64,000 bases of DNA from Roseburia_D sp964388945 (GTDB lineage Bacteria > Bacillota > Clostridia > Lachnospirales > Lachnospiraceae): assembly GCA_964388945.1 (NCBI GenBank), contig CAYMCM010000004.1:1-64000 (forward strand), in the 5' to 3' direction. A model generated the notes under the pieces. It saw only the letters and a list, made by a program, of their open reading frames with translations, did no database searches and was not told where the DNA came from. A program made the position numbers and the translations under genes. Positions 25,590-34,498 of this stretch are shown in pieces (the first letter of the stretch is position 1; each line of letters begins with the position of its first letter).

Positions 25590-28043
25590 TCACCTTCCGA
25601 CTTCTTCCCATATACTTTTTCCAACACCAAAATCCTGTTTCTCACATGAATCTTTATTATATTTTTCTATTATCCAGTTCAAATAATCCCTTATCTGTAT
25701 CATTCCTTCCTCTCGTATACCATTTCCCTCCATATATCTTTCTGCCATACTCTCATCAAGTTTCATTTTTTTCCACTCAATTTTTTCTGTCTGCTTATTT
25801 ATCATCAAAAGATAATTTGCTGACTGCATTGCAAAATAAACATACTGATCATTTTCACAATAATCACTATATTTTGTTCCTCCTTCCAGTATTTGATATT
25901 TAAAATCATCTGGATATTGTTCATATGTGGAAACTGATTTCTCATGTAAGTTGTAGATCAATATATCTTCCCCGGTTTGTGGTAATATTACAATTTTATT
26001 TTTCAAAACCACTAATCTCGCATATTGCCCCACATCCGCCTTCAAATCAATAATTTGCGTTATTTCTTGTTGCTCTTTCTGCCATTTATACACTTTTCCT
26101 GTTACACTTAAAATATATATACTTTCTTCAAAAAAAATGGCATGTATGCATCCCTCTTCAATTTTCGGACAATCGTATATTGTATATTGGTCAGAATTTA
26201 GTTGATAACAAACTATGATCCGTCCCTGTTCTCCTACAAGCCACATTTCATTTTTCCTTTGAATACCATATGAAAAATATGGAGCCTCATAATTCATTTG
26301 GTTTAAATCATGGTATAACGCTTGTGCCATCCGGACTACATTCTTCCCATTTTCTATTTTCACAATATAACTTTCTAATCTCGGAAAAATATAGACACTT
26401 TTTCCATATTTTGTGATCGCCGCAAAGTTATTATATCTATCCTGATTACATGCTATTATTACCTTTTCGCATTGATGCGTTACAAGCGAATATCTCAATA
26501 CTCGCTCACCAGTCATTTCCAGCATATAGATATTTTCTCCATCACTTTCCATCATTGCAATACTACTGATTTTCTCTTCCTTTTCCCATAATTTTGCAAC
26601 TGTATTTACCGTTCCTTTACACAAATCATATTTTAACAGCATATTATAACCCGATAAACAAAAATATATCTCTTGATTTACCAACACACATCCTGCAAAC
26701 ACCCATTTCACCTGATGTGAATTTTGGATCAAAACAGGTTTAGCGACTTTTGTGTATAGATAAGCTACCGAACTCATATCCCCATAATACCCATCGCTCA
26801 ATGCAATTGCCGTATTCATATCTGCTGTATCATCGTAAATCCCCCAGCCATCCTTCTTATACTTTTCTCGTAACTTTTTATAACTGTTTAGAAGTTCTGG
26901 CCGCATTGAAGCTATACTGCTTTCCAATAAAGGATGTGGTCTCCATATCAAAACTACATCATGCCTTTTACTTTGAAAAAGTTTAAATACTTGCTCTATC
27001 TTCTTGAGCATATCAGCTCCATTTTCTAAAAATGCGATCACGCTCGTATTGTAAAAAATAATTTTTTTCTTCTTTCCCCCATCTTCTTTTAAAATTTTCT
27101 CCCATTCATCAGGTATGATCACGTTTTTTTCACAGATATGGTATAATCTATCCTCTTTCGGAGAACCCATGCCTAATATCTTATTTTCCCAATATTTCCT
27201 TGTTGCTTCTCCTTTCCCGGATGCCTCTATTAATATTTCTATGTATTTTTTTCTCATTCTTTCAGACTGCACAATTACCTTCTTTGAATGAAATACTCCT
27301 GGTGTCAAACAAAATTTTTTTATTTCTTCTGTTTCCAAATCCTCTGATTCTGTTTCCTCATTCAAAACAAAATATGGAACATACACAAGTCTTTCCGTAA
27401 ATTTATTGATATTTTTTGTATAAAAAAACGGATGCACACTTGTAACATGATTACATTGATCATATGGATTGTGAATAAATACGATATCCGGTTTTCTTAC
27501 TTCAAAATCATAAGCATCATATCGCACCACCGGAACATAGTCCGGATAATCCTCTCCCTCGTAATGTTCTACCGCAAAACTGCCATCCGGATTTTTGTCA
27601 TAATACGGAATTGGGATGACATAGGCATCGCATGCTGCATCCTCTCTTGCCGCAAGCCAGATACTCTCTAAGGAATCCCACATAGAAGCCTTGTAGGGAA
27701 GAAAGACCACTTCAAGTTTATCCGGTATTTCCCGCTCTATATAATGGCTTACATCTTGTAAAATTTTATCTGCCTCACATGCAAGTCTTTTCTTCGCACG
27801 CACCTCCTTTTCAACTGCAATCTGATAAATGGCTTCACAATAGTCTTCTAATGCATGCACACTCTGGTGTTCTTCTCCATACACCATTTCTATCTGCCTT
27901 CCAAGATCCACTGCCATATTCTGACAGTCGGCAAGCGCTTCCACGCCAAGATCAGCGCTCGTTTTTTCTTTACTTATCACTTGATTCTTCCTGCAAAGCT
28001 CTTCAAGTTTTTGAAATATCTGCTTTCTCACTGTCTTACTCAT
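25590..28043 (-). CDS. CDP-glycerol glycerophosphotransferase-like protein with propeller-like C-terminus
   Basis: An 817-residue protein. Residues ~1-105 are helical. Residues ~107-435 resemble the TagF/TagB class (LEVVFLPYKASMWDSLESIW; IFIHNPYDQCNHVTSVHPFF; IIFYNTSVIAFL; VLIWRPHPLLES; YYGDMSSVAYLYTKVAKPVL), which transfers glycerol- or ribitol-phosphate from CDP-alditols. Residues ~440-765 contain at least five repeated beta-rich segments of the form IYxLxxxGxVxxY (VYIFPRLESYIVKIENG; IYILSVTGKVYKW; IVILPQTGEDILIYNL), like a beta-propeller. This fusion is unusual for the family; the propeller may bind acceptor glycan or protein. It is 9 bases downstream of the CitC-like gene. Confidence 0.75.
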   Translation of the reverse strand: MSKTVRKQIFQKLEELCRKNQVISKEKTSADLGVEALADCQNMAVDLGRQIEMVYGEEHQSVHALEDYCEAIYQIAVEKEVRAKKRLACEADKILQDVSHYIEREIPDKLEVVFLPYKASMWDSLESIWLAAREDAACDAYVIPIPYYDKNPDGSFAVEHYEGEDYPDYVPVVRYDAYDFEVRKPDIVFIHNPYDQCNHVTSVHPFFYTKNINKFTERLVYVPYFVLNEETESEDLETEEIKKFCLTPGVFHSKKVIVQSERMRKKYIEILIEASGKGEATRKYWENKILGMGSPKEDRLYHICEKNVIIPDEWEKILKEDGGKKKKIIFYNTSVIAFLENGADMLKKIEQVFKLFQSKRHDVVLIWRPHPLLESSIASMRPELLNSYKKLREKYKKDGWGIYDDTADMNTAIALSDGYYGDMSSVAYLYTKVAKPVLIQNSHQVKWVFAGCVLVNQEIYFCLSGYNMLLKYDLCKGTVNTVAKLWEKEEKISSIAMMESDGENIYMLEMTGERVLRYSLVTHQCEKVIIACNQDRYNNFAAITKYGKSVYIFPRLESYIVKIENGKNVVRMAQALYHDLNQMNYEAPYFSYGIQRKNEMWLVGEQGRIIVCYQLNSDQYTIYDCPKIEEGCIHAIFFEESIYILSVTGKVYKWQKEQQEITQIIDLKADVGQYARLVVLKNKIVILPQTGEDILIYNLHEKSVSTYEQYPDDFKYQILEGGTKYSDYCENDQYVYFAMQSANYLLMINKQTEKIEWKKMKLDESMAERYMEGNGIREEGMIQIRDYLNWIIEKYNKDSCEKQDFGVGKSIWEEVGR

Positions 28044-28052
28044 TTTATCTTC

Positions 28053-30128
28053 CTATCCAAGACGCAATCTTTTATACACTGTATCCGGCACCACTTTCTC
28101 TATCTCTTGCCATCTATCTTCTTCTATCCACCGTCGTACCACAGATGCACTGACTGTTTTTTCATCGATTTTCAATCGTTCTATTTCTTCCACCTCAACT
28201 CCATAGTTTGGAAGAATTGTTTTCATCGCCTCATTATACTGTCTTGTGACCGCATCTTGAGGTTCTGCTCCAACAAATCTTTTGGAAATTCCAAGTTCCT
28301 TTGCTACATACCCTCCAAAAACTGTCAGATCATGCGTTGCGTCTAAGATTTCTTCTTTCTTTTCCTCTTTCTCAAAGTACAAAGGCATTGTCATATACGA
28401 CAAAACAAATTCTCCCGATGGAACAACGATAACATTATCAAAACATCGCGTTGCTTCTTCCACCATTGCAAACCTATCCTCAAACGAAAAAGCTGACTTA
28501 TCCTCCTGCACCACAAAAATATAAAGCCACTTTACCCTTTGTCTTGCATAATCAATCAAATAAAGATGACCTTTCGTCATCGGATTACAATTCATAACGA
28601 TTGCTCCTACCAAATCACCTTTTTCAATTTCATGGTACCTTTTTACTTCTGCAATATAAGCATTTAGCTTTTCTTCTTCTGATGTCTGTAATAATTGATC
28701 TCCCATCTGTAAACACTTTGAATGCTCATTCACTGCATGATCCACCAATGGTTCCAGCCAGTTCACCATTGCATTCGCAATTTCCAGACATCCTGTTGCT
28801 GTTGCATGGATCGGTGTATCCCAGAACCAATCTCTTCCCGTTCTTGACTTGATAAGATCTGCTATCGGGAAATCACTCTTGTATTGCAATATACCATTTT
28901 CTCCTAAAAGATCTACTATTACTACAATATCATTTTCCATTAACGTAAGGCTGTTTATGATATCCTCATATAATATATAACAGTTCAGTGGGTACATAAT
29001 ACATTGCACAGAATAGTCCTTAGCTTTCAACTTCTCTGCCAAAAGATAACCTATACTTTCCTCATCTGCAAGCACACAATATCCAATCGCTATACACGGA
29101 CCTATTATATAGATGTGTCCTTTTCCATCACCAAAGACTTTACTTTCTAATGTTTTACCCTTCACATGAAACTTTACTGCATGTTTCTGTCTTCTCTCTG
29201 TTTGAATATTTACCCATTTTTCCCACGATATCCCTTTACCCAGAATTTTTTCAATTTGACCTCTGTCCAGTTCATTTTCCCAGCTTTTTTCTTGCGGTAT
29301 TACCCCATGCAATCGTCTAATTTCTTCATCCTGTGTCTTACTTTTGCTTTCTAATGGAAAGTACATGGTACGCACATTTACCCCTTTACTTTGTAATTCA
29401 TGTTTCAGTTTTTCTGATAACACAAGATGATTTGCCTGACACAACTTCACCAAGAAATTCCAACTTTCAAGAAACTGCCCCGATCCATATTTCTTAAAAT
29501 ACTCTATCCCCTCTGCATAAATCTTCATTCGTCCATATTCACAATCGTCTAATGCACTAGGTTTCGTCGGAAAAAGTGTTTGCCATTTTTCTCCCTCACA
29601 AAAATAAGGCACTCCATACATCTCCAAAACATCAGAAAATAGATATGCCCATTCATTGCAATCCTCAATACATACGCTTGCCATTTGCCGGTACATATCT
29701 TTCAAAAAAATTTCTGCCCGTTTTTCCTGTAATTCCTTGAGCGCAATATCTACATAAGAAGTATCCAGTTCTTTCACATATTCATACGCAAAGTAAAGTA
29801 ACTGCTCCTGTTCATCGAAAACCGGTATAAACGCCTGTCTTTTTATTCCTCTTTCTTCGAGATCTTTCAACAGTATGTGCAGATTTTCCCATATCTGGAC
29901 ATCATCTTTTTTATGTATATATTTTTCTTTAACAATATAGGTCTCCTCTCCAGATGCTGCCGTACCTAACAACGTTTGATAGTTAATATATCCATAATAT
30001 ATTCCTTCATCATAAACCAAAATTATATCGTCGTTATGTTCCTTTTTACAAAAATAGGAGAACAGCCCACTCCTGTTTATATCCTTTTTTTCTACACAAT
30101 AAACTTCCTTATCCAAAAATCGTATCAT
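28053..30128 (-). CDS. CitC-like nucleotidyltransferase fused to a large N-terminal region
   Basis: A 691-residue protein. The C-terminal ~190 residues clearly resemble citrate lyase ligase (CitC): VGAIVMNCNPMTKGHLYLI with the nucleotide-binding TKGH, FVVQEDKSAFSFEDRFAMV, KRFVGAEPQDAVTRQYNEAM and EIERLKIDEKTVSASVVRRW. Residues ~330-480 may be an SGNH-like fold (YIIGPCIAIGYCVLADEESI; DTPIHATATG), but the usual nucleophilic serine is not evident. Residues 1-300 are unrecognised. No citrate lyase genes are nearby. Next to IspD/TarI-like and TagF-like genes, it more likely activates or transfers a nucleotidyl group in CDP-alditol-type chemistry. The substrate is unknown. Confidence 0.7.
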   Translation of the reverse strand: MIRFLDKEVYCVEKKDINRSGLFSYFCKKEHNDDIILVYDEGIYYGYINYQTLLGTAASGEETYIVKEKYIHKKDDVQIWENLHILLKDLEERGIKRQAFIPVFDEQEQLLYFAYEYVKELDTSYVDIALKELQEKRAEIFLKDMYRQMASVCIEDCNEWAYLFSDVLEMYGVPYFCEGEKWQTLFPTKPSALDDCEYGRMKIYAEGIEYFKKYGSGQFLESWNFLVKLCQANHLVLSEKLKHELQSKGVNVRTMYFPLESKSKTQDEEIRRLHGVIPQEKSWENELDRGQIEKILGKGISWEKWVNIQTERRQKHAVKFHVKGKTLESKVFGDGKGHIYIIGPCIAIGYCVLADEESIGYLLAEKLKAKDYSVQCIMYPLNCYILYEDIINSLTLMENDIVVIVDLLGENGILQYKSDFPIADLIKSRTGRDWFWDTPIHATATGCLEIANAMVNWLEPLVDHAVNEHSKCLQMGDQLLQTSEEEKLNAYIAEVKRYHEIEKGDLVGAIVMNCNPMTKGHLYLIDYARQRVKWLYIFVVQEDKSAFSFEDRFAMVEEATRCFDNVIVVPSGEFVLSYMTMPLYFEKEEKKEEILDATHDLTVFGGYVAKELGISKRFVGAEPQDAVTRQYNEAMKTILPNYGVEVEEIERLKIDEKTVSASVVRRWIEEDRWQEIEKVVPDTVYKRLRLG

Positions 30129-30138
30129 TTATCTTCTC

Positions 30139-30849
30139 CTACTTGATCCAGTCTTCCCGCTCCATCCGAAGCAGTGCCTTGAAAAGTTCAAGATCATCTA
30201 CCGTCGTGACTTTTATATTTTTCTCCGATCCATAGGAAAAATATAATTTCTCACCGAGCCGCAGCATAAGAGTGTTGATATATACCTCTCCACGGATGCC
30301 TTTGCGCTGTGCCTCCTCATATGCCCACAGTGCTTTGCCGTACCGATACGCCTGCGGCGTCTGCACACGCATGATCTCGGTTCGCGCGATCCCTTCCTGC
30401 CCGGATATTCCATCCTCTGTCCGAACGATCGTCTCCTGACATCTGACCGCACTCAGCCCCGATCCCTTCTGCCTGCATTTTACGATCGCGTCTGTTACGA
30501 CTTCCGCCGGGAGAAACGGCCGCACTGCGTCATGCACCAGAATCACATCTTTCTCATCGCAGACTTCTTTTAATGCTTCGATTCCCTTCTGCGTGGATTC
30601 CTGTCCGTCAGCGCCGCCGCTTACCACCCATTTTAATTTCGTGATCCCATACTGTCTGGCATATGCCCGCAGCACCTCGTGCCAGCCGTCAATGCACACC
30701 ACCGCAATGCCATCAATATCCGGATGTCTTTCGAAGTTTTCTAATGTATAAATGATAAGCGGTTTTTCATATACATTCATAAACTGCTTCGGGATATCCT
30801 GCTCTGTCCGGCTTCCGTGTCCCCCTGCTAATATCAACGCTACATTCAT
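30139..30849 (-). CDS. IspD/TarI-family cytidylyltransferase, copy 2
   Basis: A 236-residue nucleotidyltransferase starting MNVALILAGGHGSR at 30849, seven bases after the upstream stop, with GAAAAGG before it. Seen: AGGHGSRTEQDIPKQF (CTP-binding glycine loop with catalytic arginine and PKQ lysine), VILVHDAVRPFLPAEVV, IMRVQTPQAYRYG and NIKVTTVDDLELFKALL. HDAVRP is more like ribitol-5-phosphate cytidylyltransferase (TarI) than like isoprenoid IspD (HDAARP). It probably makes a CDP-alditol donor for the TagF-like transferase. Confidence 0.82.
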   Translation of the reverse strand: MNVALILAGGHGSRTEQDIPKQFMNVYEKPLIIYTLENFERHPDIDGIAVVCIDGWHEVLRAYARQYGITKLKWVVSGGADGQESTQKGIEALKEVCDEKDVILVHDAVRPFLPAEVVTDAIVKCRQKGSGLSAVRCQETIVRTEDGISGQEGIARTEIMRVQTPQAYRYGKALWAYEEAQRKGIRGEVYINTLMLRLGEKLYFSYGSEKNIKVTTVDDLELFKALLRMEREDWIK

Positions 30850-30856
30850 GCCTTTT

Positions 30857-31579
30857 CTACTGTTCCTTTCTGTCACTCTCTTCCTGTTGTTTCATTCGGT
30901 ATAAGGCACGGAACATTTCCACATCTTCCGTCCGGTTGATCTTTAAATTCAGATCCGATCCCGCAGAAAAGCTGACCTTCTCTCCCAGATTTGTCAGCAT
31001 GGAACTGTTATCCCATGCCCCAAGACATTTTTGGTTAATTGCCTCATTATGTTTTTCCCAGATATACGCAAAATCAAATGCCTGCGGTGTCTGGACTTTC
31101 ATGATCTCATACCGATTGATCGACTGGTATCCCTCTTTGCCGTCCGGAGAATGCATAATCGTATCCATGATATAAGTCGCTGCCACACCCATCTTCTTCC
31201 TTCTGCACACCTGTATACTGTCTGTTATGAGTTCTTCGGAGACCATCGGTCGGATCGCATCATGCACCACCACAATATCCCCGGCTCCCATTTTATCCTT
31301 CAAAAGTTCTAATCCGTGATAAGTGGACTCCTGCGCATCCTTTCCGCCCGGAATGATTGCCTTTAATTTGGTGATATTAAACTGTTTTCCGTAAACACGC
31401 ACCATCTCCTGCCATCCCTCCAGGCAGGTGACAATGATCTCATCAATATCCGGATGCTTCTGAAAGATCTCCAGCGTATAGATGATGATCGGTTTGTTAT
31501 TTACATTCACAAACTGCTTTGGTATATCCATATGAAAGCGCGGGTCCAGCCCCCCCGCCAGAATCAATGCTGTGTTCAT
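30857..31579 (-). CDS. IspD/TarI-family cytidylyltransferase, copy 1 (diverged glycine loop)
   Basis: A 240-residue paralogue of the next gene, starting MNTALILAGGLDPR at 31579 after AGGGGG. Seen: IPKQFVNVNNKPIIIYTLEI, IVVVHDAIRPMVSEELI, IMKVQTPQAFDFA and LNLKINRTEDVEMFRALY. The glycine loop reads GGLDPRFHMD instead of GGxGxR. The arginine is kept but a conserved glycine is lost, so activity or substrate may differ from copy 2. It is the first gene after the promoter at 31629-31658. Confidence 0.8.
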   Translation of the reverse strand: MNTALILAGGLDPRFHMDIPKQFVNVNNKPIIIYTLEIFQKHPDIDEIIVTCLEGWQEMVRVYGKQFNITKLKAIIPGGKDAQESTYHGLELLKDKMGAGDIVVVHDAIRPMVSEELITDSIQVCRRKKMGVAATYIMDTIMHSPDGKEGYQSINRYEIMKVQTPQAFDFAYIWEKHNEAINQKCLGAWDNSSMLTNLGEKVSFSAGSDLNLKINRTEDVEMFRALYRMKQQEESDRKEQ

Positions 31580-31628
31580 CTTTCGTTCCCCCTTGTAAAT
31601 CATCTTCCGCCCTATATATCTGATACTT

Positions 31629-31658
31629 ATTATACCCCTTATTGTACCAACTGCTCAA
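31629..31658 (-). promoter_or_regulatory. Possible sigma-A promoter of the cytidylyltransferase-led glycan operon
   Basis: Minus strand TTGAGC (31658-31653), 18 bases, TATAAT (31634-31629), ~50 bases before the start at 31579. The gap 31580-31978 holds no gene. Besides this promoter it contains short direct repeats (TTGAAACTTTT at ~31741 and ~31761; two CTTATCCGG units near 31912-31930) of unknown meaning. Confidence 0.55.
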
Positions 31659-31978
31659 TCTTTTTCTTATAAATTAGATAATCCCTTTTTACTCAATCAA
31701 AGTCAGCCGTTTTTACTCTTTCTGATACTTATCCAATTTTTTGAAACTTTTAAAACTATTTTGAAACTTTTGAAACTTCAGATTAACTTGAATATGGCAT
31801 ACTTCCACCACATCTTAGATTTTAATTCATTTTGAATTGCTTGTGCAAAGAAACTGCAATCAGACCGATTACAGCATATATTACAATGTTACCCTTCAAG
31901 CCTTATCACTTATCCGGCTTATCCGGCTCATCTGACCCGTCGGGCTCATTTAACGCATTTGACTTATTGAGCACTCTG

Positions 31979-32431
31979 TCATGAAATCTTATTCAAAATC
32001 TGTGAATGCTCCGCAACTACTCCCTTCCAAACATCAACATCCTCCTGTACATTTTGAACCTGCAAAGCCACTTTTTCAAACTTTTTTGCCGCCGGAAGAT
32101 AATTTTCTGCCAAAATCTGAATATTTTTATCTGTCACATTTTCCAGATGTAAATCTATTCTGGTAACCTTGTCTTTTAATCCGGCTATATCGCCTTCTAC
32201 TCTGGTAACACGATCCTTTAATTCGGCTATATCACCTTTCATTTCGACTATATCGCCTTCTACTCTGGTAACTCGATCCTTTAATTCGGCTATATCACCT
32301 TTCATTTCGACTATGTCGCCTTTCATTTCTTTAATGTCATCTTTGATCGGCTGTAATTCCGCCCGCAAGGTTGATTTTAACTTTTTATCCATCATTTCGG
32401 ACATTGCCATTAACAGTTCATTATTTGTCAA
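31979..32431 (-). CDS. Heptad-repeat coiled-coil protein, copy 2
   Basis: A 150-residue paralogue of the protein at 7747-8208. The start is a TTG codon (MTNNELLMAMSEMMDKKL) at 32431 behind GGAGGG with the same spacing as in copy 1. The central coiled coil is built from a 21-residue unit of the type GDIVEMKGDIAELKDRVTRVE, present twice, plus a shortened third. The C-terminus (LHLENVTDKNIQILAENYLP; HSQILNKIS) is conserved with copy 1. No known domain. It again sits between glycan genes with its own promoter. Confidence 0.8.
   Translation of the reverse strand: MTNNELLMAMSEMMDKKLKSTLRAELQPIKDDIKEMKGDIVEMKGDIAELKDRVTRVEGDIVEMKGDIAELKDRVTRVEGDIAGLKDKVTRIDLHLENVTDKNIQILAENYLPAAKKFEKVALQVQNVQEDVDVWKGVVAEHSQILNKIS
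32186..32311. repeat. 63-bp tandem repeat inside coiled-coil gene 2
   Basis: Two nearly identical 63-base copies (32186-32248 and 32249-32311) and the start of a third. Each encodes three heptads. Copies differ by single bases (CACGATCC versus CTCGATCC), which points to recent duplication. Confidence 0.85.
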
Positions 32432-32472
32432 ACTTGTCCCTCCTTCCGACTGACTTGATTTGAGCTACTCCT

Positions 32473-32502
32473 ATTATAACAGTCCGGGTATCTGAAAGGC
32501 AA
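32473..32502 (-). promoter_or_regulatory. Sigma-A-like promoter of coiled-coil gene 2
   Basis: Minus strand TTGCCT (32502-32497), 18 bases, TATAAT (32478-32473). The hexamers and spacing are the same as at 8236-8265, so the promoter was duplicated along with the gene. Confidence 0.65.
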
Positions 32503-32568
32503 TATATGTATTTCTAAAATTTCTATAACCTTTTTATGAAATGATGTCGAACAACTGAAAAAACTTTT

Positions 32569-33279
32569 TCACCCACCCTTTTTGTTGTCTGCCTGCTTTC
32601 TATATCCCATCACCGCTTCTGCCATCAAAAAATCAAACGCATCATCAATGTCAACAGAGCGCATCTTTTCCATCACATACGCATACGATCTTTCACCATA
32701 TAAGTCCTGTTTCTTCATCAAGATCCCTGTCCGCTGAATATAGATCGCGCCATTCAGCCGATAATATGTCGAAAGGTCCTGACGTCTTCCGACCTTATTC
32801 ATATGTATAAATCCATGCATGGAGCCATTCTCATCTAAGGTATTACAGAGTAACGGCGAATGTTCCGCCTCACAGACACTGATCACCGAATCTGCCTCTT
32901 TTTCAAAAAAAACACGGAACGCTCCACAAATATCCTGTTCATCCCGCAGCGGCGACGTCGGCTGCAACAAGGTTATCGTATCAAAGGTCTGACCAATGGC
33001 TTCGTATCTCTCCACAACACGGCGCAGTACATCCCATGTTCCTGCTCCATCGGTTGCAAGCTCCTCTTCCCGCAAAAACGGAACATCCGCGCCATATTTC
33101 CGCGCAATGTCTGCATATTTCCCGCTGTCCGTAGAAACATGCACGCAGTCAAACTGCCGGGATCTCAATGCCGCCTCAATGGAATATGCCATAAGAGGTT
33201 TTCCTTCCAACAGCCTGATATTTTTATCTTTCAGTCCTTTTGAACCGCTTCTTGCCGGTATCACCGCAATATGTTTCAT
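32569..33279 (-). CDS. legF: CMP-legionaminic acid synthetase (NeuA/LegF type)
   Basis: A 236-residue cytidylyltransferase that would join CMP to the nonulosonic acid made by LegI. Seen: VIPARSGSKGLKDKNIRLLE (the CTP-binding signature of CMP-sialate synthetases), HVSTDSGKYADIA, LLQPTSPLRDEQDI, and the C-terminal DIDDAFDFLMAE metal site. The size is typical of LegF/PtmB rather than of the larger eukaryotic forms. It is first after the coiled-coil gene's promoter region and last in the leg operon. Confidence 0.88.
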   Translation of the reverse strand: MKHIAVIPARSGSKGLKDKNIRLLEGKPLMAYSIEAALRSRQFDCVHVSTDSGKYADIARKYGADVPFLREEELATDGAGTWDVLRRVVERYEAIGQTFDTITLLQPTSPLRDEQDICGAFRVFFEKEADSVISVCEAEHSPLLCNTLDENGSMHGFIHMNKVGRRQDLSTYYRLNGAIYIQRTGILMKKQDLYGERSYAYVMEKMRSVDIDDAFDFLMAEAVMGYRKQADNKKGG

Positions 33280-33343
33280 TTTCCCACGATCTCCTTATAA
33301 TTTCAGCCCACGCAACATCCGCATATTTCTCACTGTTTTGTTT

Positions 33344-34498
33344 CTACATATCATAAAATTTCTTTTCTGTATTGTTAAATACTTTCAAATAATTTTTGAT
33401 ATGCTTCATAATATTTTCAGCCGTATTTTTTCCCTCATATGGATTGGATTCTTCCATGCACTGGTTTCGGAATTTTTCGGACAATGCTTCGGTAAATGCT
33501 TTTTCAATTTCATCTTGAGCTGTGCCGCAATCTACGACTGTCCCTGCTTTCATCCTGCCCATCTGCCGGTTTCCGACATTGACGGTTGGAATATGGAACG
33601 ATGGTGCCTCTATGATCCCGCTGGACGAATTTCCGACCACTGCTGCCGCATATCGCAGCGTACTCAAATAACCGACCTGTCCCATCGACGCAAATGCCCT
33701 GCTGTTTTTCTTTTCTTCAACAAACTGTTCTATCATGTGATTTATGATCTGACCATCTGTATCCGCATTCGCATATGTAAATATATAATTATACTCCTCA
33801 TGCCGAGCCAATACCCGCAGCAGATTTCCAAACTGTTTTTCTGCCGTATTATCCTCAAGCGTAACCGGATGATACGTTACCATAACGATCGGTCTGCTCC
33901 AGTCGATTGCAAACTTTTTTGTCAGTTCTCTTTGAGAAAGATAATTTATATTAGAAATATTTTCCACCCCCAAAGCTCCGACATCAAAGACAAGATCCGG
34001 TTGTTCTCCCATCTGGATCACTCGTTTTCGGTACTCTTTTGTACTTGTAAAATGTATCGCACTCATTTTGGTAACTGCATGACGTATCCCTTCATCTATC
34101 GCCCCCTGTGTCAGTTCCCCTCCATGAATATGTGCGATTGGAACACGATTGATCAGAGCCGTCGCCGCCGCCATCAAAATCTCATATCTGTCCCCAAGCA
34201 GGATCAGAAGATCCGGCTGTTCCTGTAAAAAAACCTCTGCCAGCCCATCTAGTTCCAACGCCATTGATCTTAAAATGCCCTCCGGTCTGTCCGATTTCAG
34301 ATTCATCTTTACCTTATGTGCAATCTCAAAACCGTCACGCTCGATTTCCGAAGCAGTTTCTCCGTATTGTTTTTCCAGATGGGCTCCGGTAACGACCAGA
34401 CACAGCTTTAATTCTTCATCCTGTTCTATCTTTTTTAATAAAGGTTTTAATAAACCATACTCCGCCCTTGTCCCCGTCAATACTGCAATCTTTTTCAT
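33344..34498 (-). CDS. legG: UDP-GlcNAc 2-epimerase family hydrolase (LegG/NeuC)
   Basis: A 384-residue hydrolysing 2-epimerase, which releases the free 2-epimeric sugar from its nucleotide for condensation by LegI. Seen: VLTGTRAEYGLLKPLL, LLILLGDRYEILMAA, IHGGELTQGAIDEGIRHAVT, VMVTYHPVTLED and VGNSSSGIIEAPSF. Its ATG overlaps the stop of legI (ATGA). In a cluster with LegB and LegC, LegG is more likely than sialic-acid NeuC. Confidence 0.88.
   Translation of the reverse strand: MKKIAVLTGTRAEYGLLKPLLKKIEQDEELKLCLVVTGAHLEKQYGETASEIERDGFEIAHKVKMNLKSDRPEGILRSMALELDGLAEVFLQEQPDLLILLGDRYEILMAAATALINRVPIAHIHGGELTQGAIDEGIRHAVTKMSAIHFTSTKEYRKRVIQMGEQPDLVFDVGALGVENISNINYLSQRELTKKFAIDWSRPIVMVTYHPVTLEDNTAEKQFGNLLRVLARHEEYNYIFTYANADTDGQIINHMIEQFVEEKKNSRAFASMGQVGYLSTLRYAAAVVGNSSSGIIEAPSFHIPTVNVGNRQMGRMKAGTVVDCGTAQDEIEKAFTEALSEKFRNQCMEESNPYEGKNTAENIMKHIKNYLKVFNNTEKKFYDM

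Noticed and set aside
28053..30128. True citrate lyase ligase CitC
   Set aside because: Only the C-terminal ~190 residues match, the protein is about twice the CitC size, and no citrate lyase subunits are present.
32186..32311. 63-bp repeats as a possible CRISPR or intergenic repeat element
   Set aside because: They are coding, contiguous and in frame; no spacers or cas genes.
32996..34228. 410-codon plus-strand open frame opposite legF/legG
   Set aside because: The minus-strand legF and legG are unmistakable; the plus-strand frame crosses both genes and resembles no family.
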